From Closterium sp. Naga37s-1 (Eukaryota > Streptophyta > Zygnematophyceae > Desmidiales > Closteriaceae): a DNA stretch of 64,000 nucleotides. Position 1 is the first letter of the stretch. Each line of letters opens with the position of its first letter. The stretch covers positions 909,001 through 973,000 of the forward strand of contig CANJKZ010000063.1 in assembly GCA_947471745.1 (NCBI GenBank), read 5' to 3'. Below, one piece after another: positions 20,969 through 32,943 of this stretch. The notes beneath the pieces were generated by a model. It was not told the DNA's origin. It ran no database searches and was given only the letters and a program-made list of their open reading frames with translations. The translations under genes were made by a program, and so were the position numbers.

Positions 20969-22539
20969 TCCAATTATACTGGAAGAAAGGACTTGTTATG
21001 ATTTTTGTTTGTTTGTTTTTTTTTTTTCTCTCTCTCTCTCTCAAATGGAGGAACCTAGAGTAAGGAGACTGTGACAGACCGAGTCAGAGCGTCAATGATG
21101 GATTTTCAGACAAAACGGCAAAGGTGTTTTTTTTCGCAAGAAGGGGAGACAGAGGTTCAGAACGTGCACTCAGAGGAGCTTGCACGAGGAATAGATTCGG
21201 AGAAACTGATCAGAGGAACAGAATCTTACTTGTACTGGTGCTCGCATATGCGAAAAGGACGAAGACTAGGAGCGCCATTCGCGACAAATCTCGTGGTAAC
21301 CGTGCTAGCCATCGCACAGACAACAACCGAACGACGGCATGGCTGTGCTGGCTAGCGCCGAAACCCAGCGGCTTTCCCATTGACCTAAGGACTCAGTGGG
21401 TGACTCTAACGAAACGAGTGACGGTTTGGCGCTTCGAAACAACTGAGACTAGGCAGTTCTACTAATTCTTATTAATCCTGTTGTTCCCTAGCCTAGTTAA
21501 TCCCTAGCCTTCGCAGCCTATTTTTGCGTCAGACTTTGCGACCAATCGTTGCATTCGGAAATAGAAATATAGACTGAATCCAACCTAGGTTTTCCCCAAT
21601 CTTCGCGGAAAGCGGAGGACTGCGTCTGGCACGGAGACGCAACGACGAGTACAGATGACGAGCAGTGTCTATACGCGGTGGACTGTTTCGATATAAGATA
21701 CAGGAACGCATCGTCAACTAAGAAATCTGCCATTGCCGAGCAACTGTTGCACCCTGACCTATCTCATCCTACTAGAGCCTGCAACGGAAACAATGCGGTG
21801 AACAGCTCACCCTAGTAACAAGCATCGTGACGTGACTACAAGGAACAGCAGTTCGCAGTTTCAACCGCAGTTGACAGTTTCATTTCCAGTGCACGTATGG
21901 CCGGCAATGGCCGACTGGACGTGACGGGACGGGAGGAGAGTCGCTGCGACAATTATGTCATGTTCGCTGGAGCTAACTACTACAAACCGCCATGATATGC
22001 GAAAATCCGCAGGGGTTGGTTGGTCGGCAAGGGCAAGGGACAGACGAGCAATGCGTAGTTGCTCCTAGCGGGACGACGACAATCGCGGATTTGGGATGGA
22101 GCGCAGATAGTCAGGTTTGAGGCTGGAAACACCTGACACGAGAGAGATGATCCCAAGAGACATCCATCCACCCCATCCCAGATGACCCCGATGACCCCAG
22201 GAGACCCTGACGGGTTTCGTGTGTTGGAAGATTCGAGTGGTAAATCAGTTCTGTTCAGGGGCCCCTTATCCAAACCAGAATTACCTCCTCGCATACGCGA
22301 TATTACATATTAACATGTTTGCCACCTTGAGCTGAGGGTACACATGGCCCTAACAACCAGATAAACCTGGAAATCCACAAATGGATGCAGATTGCAGCTA
22401 AAATAGCTCATACAGAACCCTTACGTAGGGTGCAGAAATAGGAACTTCGCTAATGATCATAGGACTCATGAACCTCCTTGTCAATTCGCAATTGCAGCAG
22501 ATGCTGCAAATCTAGCAGCTTCAGGCCACTGCAGCACTG
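20969..22539. other. Intergenic stretch between two minus-strand genes
   Basis: A poly-T and CT microsatellite lies at 21019-21042. Otherwise there are only short, dissimilar frames. It should hold the promoter of the glycosyltransferase-like gene and the 3' end of the RING gene. Nothing further recognised. Confidence 0.5.
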
Positions 22540-25500
22540 CTACTCTCCCCTGCTCGCAGCAGCTGCCTGTTCCGCTTCCAGAAGGGAAAGTGCCAACGCA
22601 AGGCGCATTTGCCCTTCAAAATCATCGGGAACAACCAAAGACGCTTCTCCTTGCCCCCCCTCTGCACCACCACTAGCAGCAGCTACAGCCACAGCAGCAC
22701 GAGTAGTGCTCTCACTGCCGTCCCCCAAACCACCTTCACCACCACCAATCCCTCGCATGAGAAAACTCTCAATCACCTCCTCATCATGCAAATTGTCCTG
22801 TTGTCGCTGCACCCCCTCCTGCTGCTGAGCCTCTGCTGCAACAGATGCCTGTGAAGGGCCCTGCATATCACTCGGACTCCCCCCACCCACATCAGAGCTT
22901 GCTGCAGCAGAATCTGACGCTGCACTTGCTGCTGCTACTGCAGCACCTGCACCTTGTGCTGCTGCTGGCAATGCCTCTGGTGCCCCAGAACTGGCTGCTA
23001 CTGCTTCAGGGACGGCCTCTACCAGCCTTGGTGCAGCTACTGCAGTTGTGTCAGTGGCAACCGCTGATGCCGATGCTGATGCTGCTGCTGATGCTGCTGC
23101 TGCAGCTGCTGCTGGTGTTGAAGCTGATGCGCGGCGAGCTGCCTCCTCTTGATCCTGGTGCCGGGTCGAGGAGAAGGGGAGAAGCAGGGAAGCGAAAAGG
23201 AAGAGATTCTTGAGTCGCCTAAACAGGCGTTATTTTGGTAACCTCAGAAATCGCTGGTGTGGAAGCTGAAGCTGCAGCTGATGCGCGGCGAGCTGCCTCT
23301 TCTTGATCCTGGTGCCGGGTTGAGGAGGGGGGCGAAGCAGGGGAAAGGAAAGGAAGATAGTTGTTAGTCGAATAAACGGGCGTTTTCATTAGTCGACTAA
23401 AAAATCGCTGGTGTTAAAGCTGATGCGCGGCGAGCTGCCTCTTCTTGATCCTGGTGCTGGGTCGAGGAGGAGGGAGGAAAAGCGGGGAGGGAGAGCCAGA
23501 TGGCCTTTATGAGCAACAGCTCCTCCAATTCCACACCCAAGAAAGGCAAGAGAAGCAGAGCACGAAGGGAATCACAGCAGGTAACAGCTGGACAGAGAGG
23601 GGCAGAGCAAGCAAGCAGTACCTGCAGCGAGAGCCAGATGGCCTCCATGAGCAACAGCTCCTCCAGATCCACTCCCAACTCATCCGCCCTGATGGCACAC
23701 GAGACACGTGGAGGGGGGATGGCGATTGGGACCATTGAAGGGGAGAGATACACAGAGATGGGTGATCCGGGGGACGCATGGAGGTGGGGGGAGGGGGGAA
23801 GAGGAAGGCATGAAGACAAATGAATGAGCGGTGAGAGGCATGGAGAGGAAAGGATTGAAGCATGGAAGAGGGGTACACAAAGAGGATGAATCGGGGAAGC
23901 CGAGAAAGAGCAGCAACGAAAGGACGGCAAGAAGACGCACATGGCTAGTAAGCAGACGCTTACCTCGAAGGAGAGAGCCTGGGAGAGACAGTGGAGCCAT
24001 GGCTGCTGGCAGCACCTGCCATAACACCAGTTTTTGAGACAACTCAATAGGGCAGGTAAGAAGAAGAAACCCACCTTGAAGGAGAGAGCCTGGGAGAGAC
24101 CGTGGAGCCATGGCTGCTCGCAGCACCCATCGCAGCACCAGTTGCACCCGGCCCTCCTCCCACTGCTCCCACGCCTCTCCCTGATCCCGAACCATATCTT
24201 CCCAAACCAGCCCTGGCACCCACTGCCAAGCCTGCCCCTTCCACCGAGCCTGGGTCCCAGGCTCGGGTGCTGCTGCTGGAGCTGCCAGTGGGGGAGGAGA
24301 CGGAGGCGGCTGTAGCACCGGCTGTAGCGCCAGCACCACCAGCACCAGCACCAGTGCCAGCAGCGCCAGCAGCAGCGGCGGCAGCAGCAGCAGCAGCGGT
24401 GCGACGGGCTCGTTCAATCTGCAGGCGATGGTGGGCCATGTTGCGATAGAGCATGGCATCATCACCACCACCATCATAATCATCTGTGGCCCCCATTTCG
24501 CGCCAGAAACCAAAGTTCCCGGCCACTTCTCCCCCTCCCACTCCCCCTCCCACTCCCCCTCTCCCCCCTGCTCCCCCTCCTCCTGTTCCCCCTCCCCCGC
24601 CACCAGCACTCCCCCCCACACCATATGTAGGCATCATTCCCCTAACCGCACCCCCAACCCCAACCCCAACCCCATCCCCACTCCCTACTCCACCCGTCCC
24701 ACCCCCACCCGGCCCGTACCTTCCCCCACCATCATTCACGCCTGGAGAGTACCCACCCCCACCCGGCAAATGCAGCTGATTCGGCCGCACTCCTGCTCCC
24801 GCCCCTGCTCCTCCCCCTGCGAACGTACCCTCCCACCAGTTGTGACCAGCCGCCTGGTTACCACCGCGGCTGCTGTTACTACTGGTGAGGTGGCGGGAGG
24901 AGGAGCGGCCTATGCCTCCCCTCTCTCGAGAGGAGGACGAGGCGGAGGAGGAGAGCTGCAGGGAGGAACGCAGGACCCCCATGCCTGTGTCGCTGCTGCC
25001 ACTGGCTGCTGCTGCTGCTGCCGCCGCCGCCGCTGCTTCTGCTGCTTCTGCTGCTTCTTCTGTCTCCCCTGCTGTTTCTCCTGCTACGGATGAAGCACTC
25101 GCGGCAGCAGCAGCGGCAGATGTGGGGGGCGTTGGAGGGGTGCGAGAGGGAGGGGGGGTGGTGGGAGCGAGAGCGGAGGAGGTGGAGGAGGAGTTGAGGG
25201 AAGAGGCAGCTTCTGCTGCTGCCTGGCGTTCCGCCACCCGTGCTGCGTACTCCTCCTCCTCCTCCTGCCGCATCCTTATCTTTGCCTCTATCACCTTCTG
25301 CTCTTCCTGCTCAAGGTTAAAAAAGGAGAAACCCGAAAGAAACAAAAAGAACATTGTGGTGGGAGCGCGGAGGAGGTGGAGGAGGAATTGAGGGAAGAGG
25401 CAGCTTCTGCTGCCGCCTCGCGTTCCGCCACCCGTGCTGCATACGCCTCCTCCTCCTCCTGCCGCATCCTTATCTTTGCCTCTATCACCTTCTGCTCCTC

Positions 25501-27161
25501 CTGCTCAGGACTCAGACAGGCGAAAGACGAAGGAAACAGAAAGGAGTTTGAGACGTCTCAAGACGTGTTCGGCCACCCTTGCTGTGTACGCCTCCTCCTC
25601 CTCCTGCCACATCCTTATCTTTGCCTCTATCACCTGTTGTTCCTCCTAGTTAGGATTCAAAACGGCGAACCACGAAGGGAACAGGAAGAAAAAGAATTGT
25701 GGTGTGGTGCGAAGTTGAGACGAACAAAAGATGAACCAACAGCCTGCGAGAAACGAAATGTGAGCTCAATTCGAGCAGACACCTGCCCAACCTAGCAACA
25801 AACATCCTGACTCCACTCAACCGCAGCATACCCCTTTCAGAGTTGACTCTAGAACAGAGCAGGCACCTGCACGACTGAAAGGAAAACATTCTGACCCAAC
25901 TCAACCGTAGCATACCTCTAGCTCCACGTTTCTCTCCTCTGCTGTGCGCTTCCCCCGGAATTCCACAGAGAAGGTTGGCGCCTTGCAAAACGGACACCTG
26001 AGGTGATAAGCGGTGAGAGAAGCTGATGAGCGGTAATAGGAGGTGATAAGGTGGTGACAAAAGGCATTCAGCAGTGAGAAAAGGTGGTGACAGGGGGGGG
26101 GAAGGACAAGGTATTCACGAGCTAAAAACAAGAGGAGGAGAAGGAGGAGGAGGTGGAGGAGGTGGAGGAGGAGGAGGAGGAGGAGGAGGAGGAGGAGGAG
26201 GAGGAGGAGGAAGAGAGAGGAGGGTGAAGAGAAAGTGGAAAACAGATGCGACATGGAAGGAAGTGAGAGAGCACAAGTGAGGGGCTGGGTGGGGTGGGGC
26301 TCACTGCAGCATGCTGGAGGCCGTTGGAGACTTCATCTGCAAAAAGCACTCTGAGAAGGGGGTTATGGCAAAGAAGAAAAGGAAAAACGGAGAGTGTGAG
26401 CAAACGGCAACAGTTGTTTGCATGCAGACGCTTTTATGAAACAGCAAGAGCTAAAGCCAATACAATGCCAATACACCACGGACCGGTCAAAGATGAAATA
26501 TCTTGGCATTCCTTGTTGCAAAGTAGGGTGCGTCAGGCTCAGCTATGGCTGATGATGGCGATGCGACGTGGAGCAGGGACAGAGGCGTTACCTGTGCACA
26601 TGCCCTTCTTGCAGCATCTCGATCGATTTAGACATGGATAGTTCTGTCGAAAGAAGGGATAAGGTCAGCAGCAGCGAGGCACAGACAGGCATCAAGAATA
26701 CATAAGGAATTTCGAGCCATGAGACACAGGGCTTCCGAAGCAAGGGAGTTCTTGAGAATGAAATCCACAATCCGTACCAGCAACGCACATGCGACAAGCA
26801 ATCGCCACACGCACTATCAGCACTCTCAATCAGCAACACTCACGAGGAAGCAGATGGGGCATTCGTCTAGGTCGCTGCTGGGCTCATCCCCGCCCACGTG
26901 GCACGTAGCGAGCTTAACTTTCAACCCCAGAAATGACTTTAAGTAGACCCAGGAAACACCAGCACTCACGAGGAAGCAGATGGGGCATTCATCAAGGTCG
27001 CTGCTGGGGTCGTCGCCGCCCACGTGGCACGGAGCGAGCTTGGCGTCGAGAATAAGCCGTCGGAGCTTCTTCAGGTCGATGTCGCGATGCGGGTACAGCC
27101 CCTGCGGATGCGTGTACTGCTCCTCCACCGTACACCGCCGCTTTGTAACCTTGTTACCCAT
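22540..27161 (-). CDS. SIP5/DA2-type RING E3 ubiquitin ligase, 7 exons, 762 residues
   Basis: Minus exons 27161-26970, 26643-26592, 26350-26305, 25997-25916, 25309-24075, 23688-23622 and 23154-22540 join with agreeing phases at canonical GT/AG sites. The N-terminus [10 protein letters not shown]...[14 protein letters not shown]...LAPC and the RING ([43 protein letters not shown]) are typical of plant relatives of yeast Sip5 and DA2/GW2. The middle is Gly/Ala/Ser-rich. Two motifs, [12 protein letters not shown] and [14 protein letters not shown], look like ubiquitin-interacting motifs. A probable ubiquitin ligase that binds ubiquitin; substrates are unknown. Several introns contain partial copies of the adjacent exons. 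It is divergent from NAA15 across about 2.3 kb. Confidence 0.85.
23216..23405. repeat. Two junction palindromes between three copies of the last-exon start
   Basis: TTAGTCGACTAA at 23389-23400 inside an AT-rich surround, and a weaker stem CGCCT/AGGCG at 23216-23229. They separate three copies of a block with GATGCGCGGCGAGCTGCC and the acceptor before GATCAAG (near 23154, 23310 and 23450). Confidence 0.75.
24034..24047. repeat. Junction palindrome TTGAGACAACTCAA
   Basis: Arms TTGAG/CTCAA. It lies between two copies of a block with GGAGAGAGCCTGGGAGAGAC (about 23971 and 24079); the lower-strand copy nearest exon 5 is the used one. Confidence 0.75.
25376..25650 (-). pseudogene. Partial copies of the exon encoding [14 protein letters not shown]
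   Basis: The start of exon 5 of the SIP5-like gene (from 25309) is repeated at about 25500-25376 and, shorter, at 25640-25566. The upstream copies lead into unrelated sequence and are bypassed in the phase-consistent model. The palindrome TTGAGACGTCTCAA sits between the two upstream copies. Confidence 0.75.
25548..25561. repeat. Junction palindrome TTGAGACGTCTCAA
   Basis: A perfect 14-bp palindrome with GACGTC core between two truncated copies of the SIP5-like exon 5 start. Confidence 0.85.
26126..26215 (+). repeat. GAG/GGA triplet microsatellite
   Basis: (GGA)n with a few GGT interruptions in the intron between exons 3 and 4 of the SIP5-like gene, a pyrimidine tract in its transcript. Confidence 0.9.
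26842..26925 (-). pseudogene. Downstream partial copy of SIP5-like exon 1
   Basis: Repeats the end of exon 1 ([23 protein letters not shown]) with its own donor GTGAGT, about 125 bp after the genuine one. It has no acceptor-supported reading in the consistent model, so it is an intronic exon relic. Confidence 0.75.
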
Positions 27162-29422
27162 CCCGAATTTCCCTTTTTTTCTGTAAATTATTATTATTCT
27201 TCCTCCTCCTATTTTGCGAACTGGCTCCAGGCAATACCGCTTGTGCTTCGCAGCCGCACCACTATCTAGCCTAAACGCACGTTAGATTGGAGGTCACGCC
27301 TCGCGATGCAGCGTCTGGTGCTACAGACTGTTGCGAAGGTTACTACGAGGAGGGCTTCGAGAGAAAAGCCCGCGGGCTCGCTCAATCTCTTCGGAGAATG
27401 AAGTAACACCCGAGAGATGCGTCAATCTGCGCGCTAAGCAAACGTATGTGCAGCGGACCAAAGCGAGTCACCTAGTCTCCTTCGTCTTCAGATTTCCGTC
27501 CTGGACTTAATCAGCGATATTGAAGCTAACGTGCGTTGAAGGGAGATAGAATCGGATAGCATCGTTTAGCGAGAATTCAGACATTTCTAAAGAGATTCTA
27601 AAGCGTCAAGCTTAGGTCACCACGGTCGCAGGCCTGCGACCGCCATGTTCAGAGCTCTCAGAATACTAATGCCAGAACGAGCCGTTGCGTGGCTCAAGCC
27701 AGGCAGGCTGTTCGCAGCTGCGTCTCTCTACGTGAAAAGAGCAAAAGCGTCCAGGTGAAACAGAAAGCAACGAGCGGGCTGTTCGATTCTGCCTTGCGAA
27801 CTTAGCGTTTGCGCTTGTAAGGGCGGGCAGTCAGCGAGCAGGTAGCTGCCACCAACCGGCGTAGCGTCGTGCGAGTCGAACGATGCAAGGAAGTCGGACA
27901 CGCAGTAAGGACCTAAGCCACAGAACACGCAGCTACAGATTCCTCTCCGGGGAACTTCAGACGCTCAAGAGCGCTTGATGTTTCGAGAAAGAAGACCCTA
28001 CAATAGAATAAAGGCTCATGGATATCAAAACGTCCTATTGACCCGACCTCTTTTCGGAATGGCCCTCTTGTAGCCTCGGCTGAAAGGACATGACCCACAC
28101 GGAGTTCCCTAGGAATGCGGTGTTTCCGAGAATGGCAGAATGCCCTTCTCATCCCATTCCGTCCCCTTCACTCGTTCCAAATGCCAGCGCCGCTCATATA
28201 CTGGAAATTCCCTAGAACAGAGGGATTGAGAAAGGCTCAGATAGTACAAATCGTGGTTGGTGATGGTTATGCGGTGTACCGCTTATTGCACACCGAACCT
28301 CCAAACTAGCTCAAGGCTCTGCGGTAGCCCCGTATCGGACCTCTTTATTGACACTATAGTAAATGTACAATGTATACAAGGCAAATCCAGACACCTAGTG
28401 CATGGAAAGACATGCAGGCTAATCCTATTGTGAGGCCTACAAATAGGCCTCTGAGATGTCTCAGTGGTCCTCTCCCAAGTAGGCAAAGTCAGCTGCAGAA
28501 AGAGAAGTCACCTCGGGTGGTGCGTGGTTGACGCCCTCGGTAAAACGAATTTGTGCACGACGACAAACAGTGCGAGCCTGCTCACGTTGGTGGGCCAGAG
28601 AAATCCGTTTGTAGAAGTTGGTCTCGCAATAACTAATACAAATATTTCTAGGATAAATACCCTTTAAGGGTAATGTGCCTTCTAAAACAAACACCGCGGG
28701 AATTCCCTGGCAAGGCCACTCGAGCAATTATCACTGAATTGTAGAACCACGCGAGAAAATGGTGGCCACATGTGCAACACCGAATCTCCAAACAAGGGTT
28801 TGGAGCAAATCTCTCTTGGAAGAGGTTGACCCAGGCAGTTCACAGGCGAGAGGTTTGTCCTGTTGTGAAACTCGAGTGTTTTCGACCAATAGAAGTCCAG
28901 TTACTCACATGCGAGTTTTGTCTTGCTACTGTTTCTAAAAATTTGCACCGCGGCTTTAATTCGGAAGAAGCGTTTGACTGCTGCTGCAGCGAAGGACAAG
29001 CTCGTGTGGTGCAACAAACCAGAACCAGGGGTTCGGTATAAACATTGAAGCTGTTTTTTTACGTAGGACAAAAACATGAAACAATAATTGTACCGATCTT
29101 ATGACAGGTCGTACAACATTGCAAGTGGAGCATGTGTGACAGATTCGAGCGTGACAGATGCTTCCCTATAGTAACTTCTTTGGAAGGCTAAACAGGACAG
29201 AATTCGTGCTGAGTTTTCCTTTCCTTCCTCCAGTACTTACTTAGTGCTGGCTCTAAACCCCTCCTAGACTTCTATTCCACTCGTGATGCTCAGAGGCTGT
29301 TGATCAGCCTCCTCCTGTCCTGCAGTCTTTTAGTGCCGGCGGTTCCGCGTCGGGCCTCGCTCGTCTCGTAAATACTATTCTCGACAATCCTAGTTCCCTA
29401 GGTTTCTTGCTGTGGAGGCACG
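27162..29422. promoter_or_regulatory. Shared upstream region of the SIP5-like gene and NAA15
   Basis: About 2.3 kb between two divergent start codons. It is free of the tandem repeats that fill the genes and of any frame I could recognise. It must contain both promoters; no TATA box or other site was identified with confidence. Confidence 0.5.
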
Positions 29423-32400
29423 ATGGGGACGAAGCTTCCGACGAAGGAGGCCAATCAGTTCAAACTTATTGTGGTGCGTGGGCGTAGATTCACTAGCCTT
29501 TTCCGTTCTTAATGTCAGGATGTTTAGGGTCCCTCATTTGTCCATCCCAGACGTCGGAAACTTGGATTACGTTGAAATAGGCTTCGCCTTATGAACGTTT
29601 GTCTTAATGGCGTTCGTCCCAGCGTCGTTCGCTACCTTCTTCCTAATCCCAGTGGTTTGGACTATGTGGTTTCGTGAGTTTTTATTTTCTGACCTCCCTG
29701 CATTGGTGGACTACGCCCTTTGCCTTAGCCAGCTGATCGGGGTTTTAGCTCGTTCTTTCAATGTGGACGGCTAGGGAAAAGATCCTTCCGATTCCCTGGC
29801 CCTTTTAAGGAATTTCGCTGCAAATATAGCCTTTACGTGAAATGCCAGATAACGTCTCGAATCTAGCTCAAGTGCTGATTAGACCGTCGCTTCAACGCCC
29901 GCTTTAAGACATTTTGAACGTCCCAGCTCGAATTCAGAGCACACTCTTCCTCCCCATGACCAGCCTCGTTATAAGCAGAAGTCGAACGAGACGATGCAGT
30001 ACAGACTGTCGTCCGCTCACCACTCCATCCCCGATACAAGCAGAAGTCGAACGAGACGATGCAGTACAGACTGTCGTCCGCTCACCACTCCATCCCCGAT
30101 ACAAGCAGAAACCGCCCGAGACGATGCTACACGAGAAAGGGCTCAATCTCCTCCTTCCTTCCGTCGGCTCCGCATTCCCGTTTTCCCCCAAAACCAATCC
30201 CGTTATAAGCAGAAATCGTACGAGACGAAGCAGTACAAGAAGGGTCTTAAAGCTGCGGATGCCATTCTCAAGAAGTTTCCCGAGCATGGCGGTATGCGCA
30301 AATGGGGCCAGGGTTGGGACTGGGACCGGGGTTGGGACTGGGGCCAGGGTTGTGCTTGTGCTTGTGGTTGTGGTTGTGGTTGGGGTTGCGGTTCGTGTTA
30401 GCGTTGTGCTTGTGCTTCGATATAATTAGTGCAGCTGCCTTCGAATTCAGAGTTTGCTATGCTGTCACGACGGGTTGTGGTGCTGCCCTGCTTGCTTGCA
30501 CTACTTCCGTGAAAGCATTCTAACCTTTCTGTGCCTCTATCCGCCTCCTTATATCGAGTATAAGCATCTCCTTCCTTCCACCCCACCAACGTCCCCCCGT
30601 TCCTCGTCGGAGTCCTTTGCAATGAAGCGGCCAGTGATGAGCTGAATGGAACAGAATGCCGTTATAACTGTACCGCATTGGCTTATATCGAGTATATCTT
30701 CTGTCTTTCCCTCCCTCAGAGACCCTGGCGATGAAGGGCCTGATAATGAACTGCATGGAGAAGAAGACTCAGGCTTATGAGCTCGTGCGCAAGGGCCTCA
30801 AGGTACGATTACTCGGTCTTATGATATGGTGGTCCGTACAAGCTTGTGCGAATGAGCTTGTACGTTTGCGCTCGTGCATTTTGTCTCATGGTTAGGCGCC
30901 TCAAGCTAGCTCATTCTTACGCTGTGGTTCCACCCCCACCTCCCCCCGCTCCCTACCCTCTCTCACACTTTGACCTGTCATCGCGTGTGTGCTGGCACGT
31001 GTACAGACTGCTGCTGCTGGTTCCACTAAAACCCCCTTCCCCCATTCATACCTCCCCTCCTCCTTACTGCAGTTCGACCTGTCATCCCACGTGTGCTGGC
31101 ACGTGTACGGGCTGCTGTACCGGTCGGACCGGTTGTACCGAGATGCCATCAAGTGCTACCTCAACGCTCTGCGCATCGACCCCAACAACCAGCAGATCCT
31201 CAAAGACCTCTCGCTGCTGCAGGTGGGCTCTCTCTCGCTGCTGCAGGTGGGCTCTCTCTCGCTGCTGCAGGTGGGCTCTCTCTCGCTGCTGCAGGTGGGC
31301 TCTCTCTCGCTGCTGCAGGTGGGCTCTCTCTCGCTGCTGCAGGTGGGCTCTCTCTCGCTGCTGCAGGTGGGCTCTCTCTCGCTGCTGCAGGTGGGCTCTC
31401 TCTCGCTGCTGCAGGTGGGCTCTCTCTCGCTGCTGCAGGTGGGCTCTCTCTCGCTGCTGCAGGTGGGCTCTCTCTCGCTGCTGCAGGTGGGCTCTCTCTC
31501 GCTGCTGCAGGTGGGCTCTCTCTCGCTGCTGCAGGTGGGCTCTCTCTCGCTGCTGCAGGTGGGCTCTCTCTCGCTGCTGCAGGTGGGCTCTCTCTCGCTG
31601 CTGCAGGTGGGCTCTCTCTCGCTGCTGCAGGTGGGCTCTCTCTCGCTGCTGCAGGTGGGCTCTCTCTCGCTGCTGCAGGTGCGCCCACCCGCTGCTGCAG
31701 GTGATTCACAATGAACACATGCGTGCATGCATGCATGCCTTTTCACGTGCAATCTGTGTTTTCAGGCGCCTTTCAAATAAATGCCGACCGTTTGTTAGAA
31801 TTCTCACATCCACCCTACGATTTCCGTGCACAGGTGCAAATGCGGGACACGTGGGGTTTGTGGAGTCGAGGCGGCATCTGCGACTTGTCTGAGAATGCTC
31901 AAACACACCAAAAACACCCTGCAATTTCCATGCGCAGGTGCAAATGAGGGACACGGCAGGGTTCGTGGAGTCACGGCGGCAGCTGCTGACCTTCAAGCCC
32001 AACCACCGCGCCAACTGGCTCGCCTTTGCTGTTGCCAACCATATCAACGGCAGGTGAGCTTCTTAATGTGCTGTGGGTTTGGTGATAGGGTTGATGATGT
32101 GCAGTGGGGCCAATGGCATGGTGGGGTCAGGGTTACTCACTCACAGGTGGGGTGACAGCTGCTGGCCTTCAAGCCCAACCACCGCGCCAACTGGCTCGCC
32201 TTTGCTGTCGCCAACCACATCAACGGCAGGTGAGGCTGATTCCATATGGGGGGTCGGTGACTGACAGAGGGTTGATGCGTAGTGGGGGTAAATGTAATGG
32301 CATGGTGGGGGGGTCATTAACACAGGGGGCGGCATGCTGCTGACCTTCAAGCCCAACCACCGCGCCAACTGGCTCGCCTTTGCTGTCGCCAACCACATCA

Positions 32401-32943
32401 ACGGCAGGTGAGAGCTTCATGCCTGGTGGGAGTCATGTGGGAGGGATCGTGCAGGTGAGATGGATGGATGGTGGGTGCATTGATGCCATGGCGGCCTTTT
32501 CTCTGCTTAGGCTGGACATGGCTGCTCAGATTCTCCCTGTCTGTGAGGTGAGGTGAGGGCCCTTCTGCGAATTCTCAAGAGGGCGGGCAACGTACGTACT
32601 CTGCCTATTTTGTGTGCAGGCACGCCGCCATGCCACCACATCCCACCGCACGTTGTCGCGTCCCACCGCATGTCACCACATTTCAGGTTGGACGTGGCGG
32701 CTCAGATCCTGTCGGCCTATGGAGATACTCTGGAGTGAAAATGGTTCCATTTCCTCCATATGCATGTCACCGCAAGCCACCACACGTCACCGCATTCCAT
32801 CCCATCCCACCGCATTCCATCCCATCCCACCGTGCAGGTTGGACGTGGCATCTCAGATCCTGTCAGCGTATGAGGGCACTGTGGAGGACGAGTCGCCTCC
32901 GGACGGGGAGAAGTACGAGCACAGCGAGATGCTGCTTTATAAG
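29423..32943 (+). CDS. NAA15: NAA15 exons 1-6 (N-terminal TPRs)
   Basis: Exons: 29423-29473, 30213-30291, 30720-30802, 31073-31222, 31938-32053, 32838-32943. Exon 1 begins [17 protein letters not shown], matching the conserved N-terminus, which fixes the start. Exon 4 ([15 protein letters not shown]...ILKDLSLLQ) ends exactly at the 24-bp array. Extra truncated copies lie near 29970-30125 (exon 2 start), 30965-31010 (exon 4 start), 31832-31900 (exon 5 start), 32157-32229 and 32334-32407 (exon 5 end), and 32512 and 32687 (exon 6 start). Two further copies of the exon 6 end ([10 protein letters not shown]) follow at about 33010-33050 and 33115-33150. Confidence 0.92.

Noticed and set aside
28461..28727. 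Minus-strand 88-codon frame in the divergent promoter region
   Set aside because: The composition looks gene-like but I recognise no family, and no splice partners or context support it.
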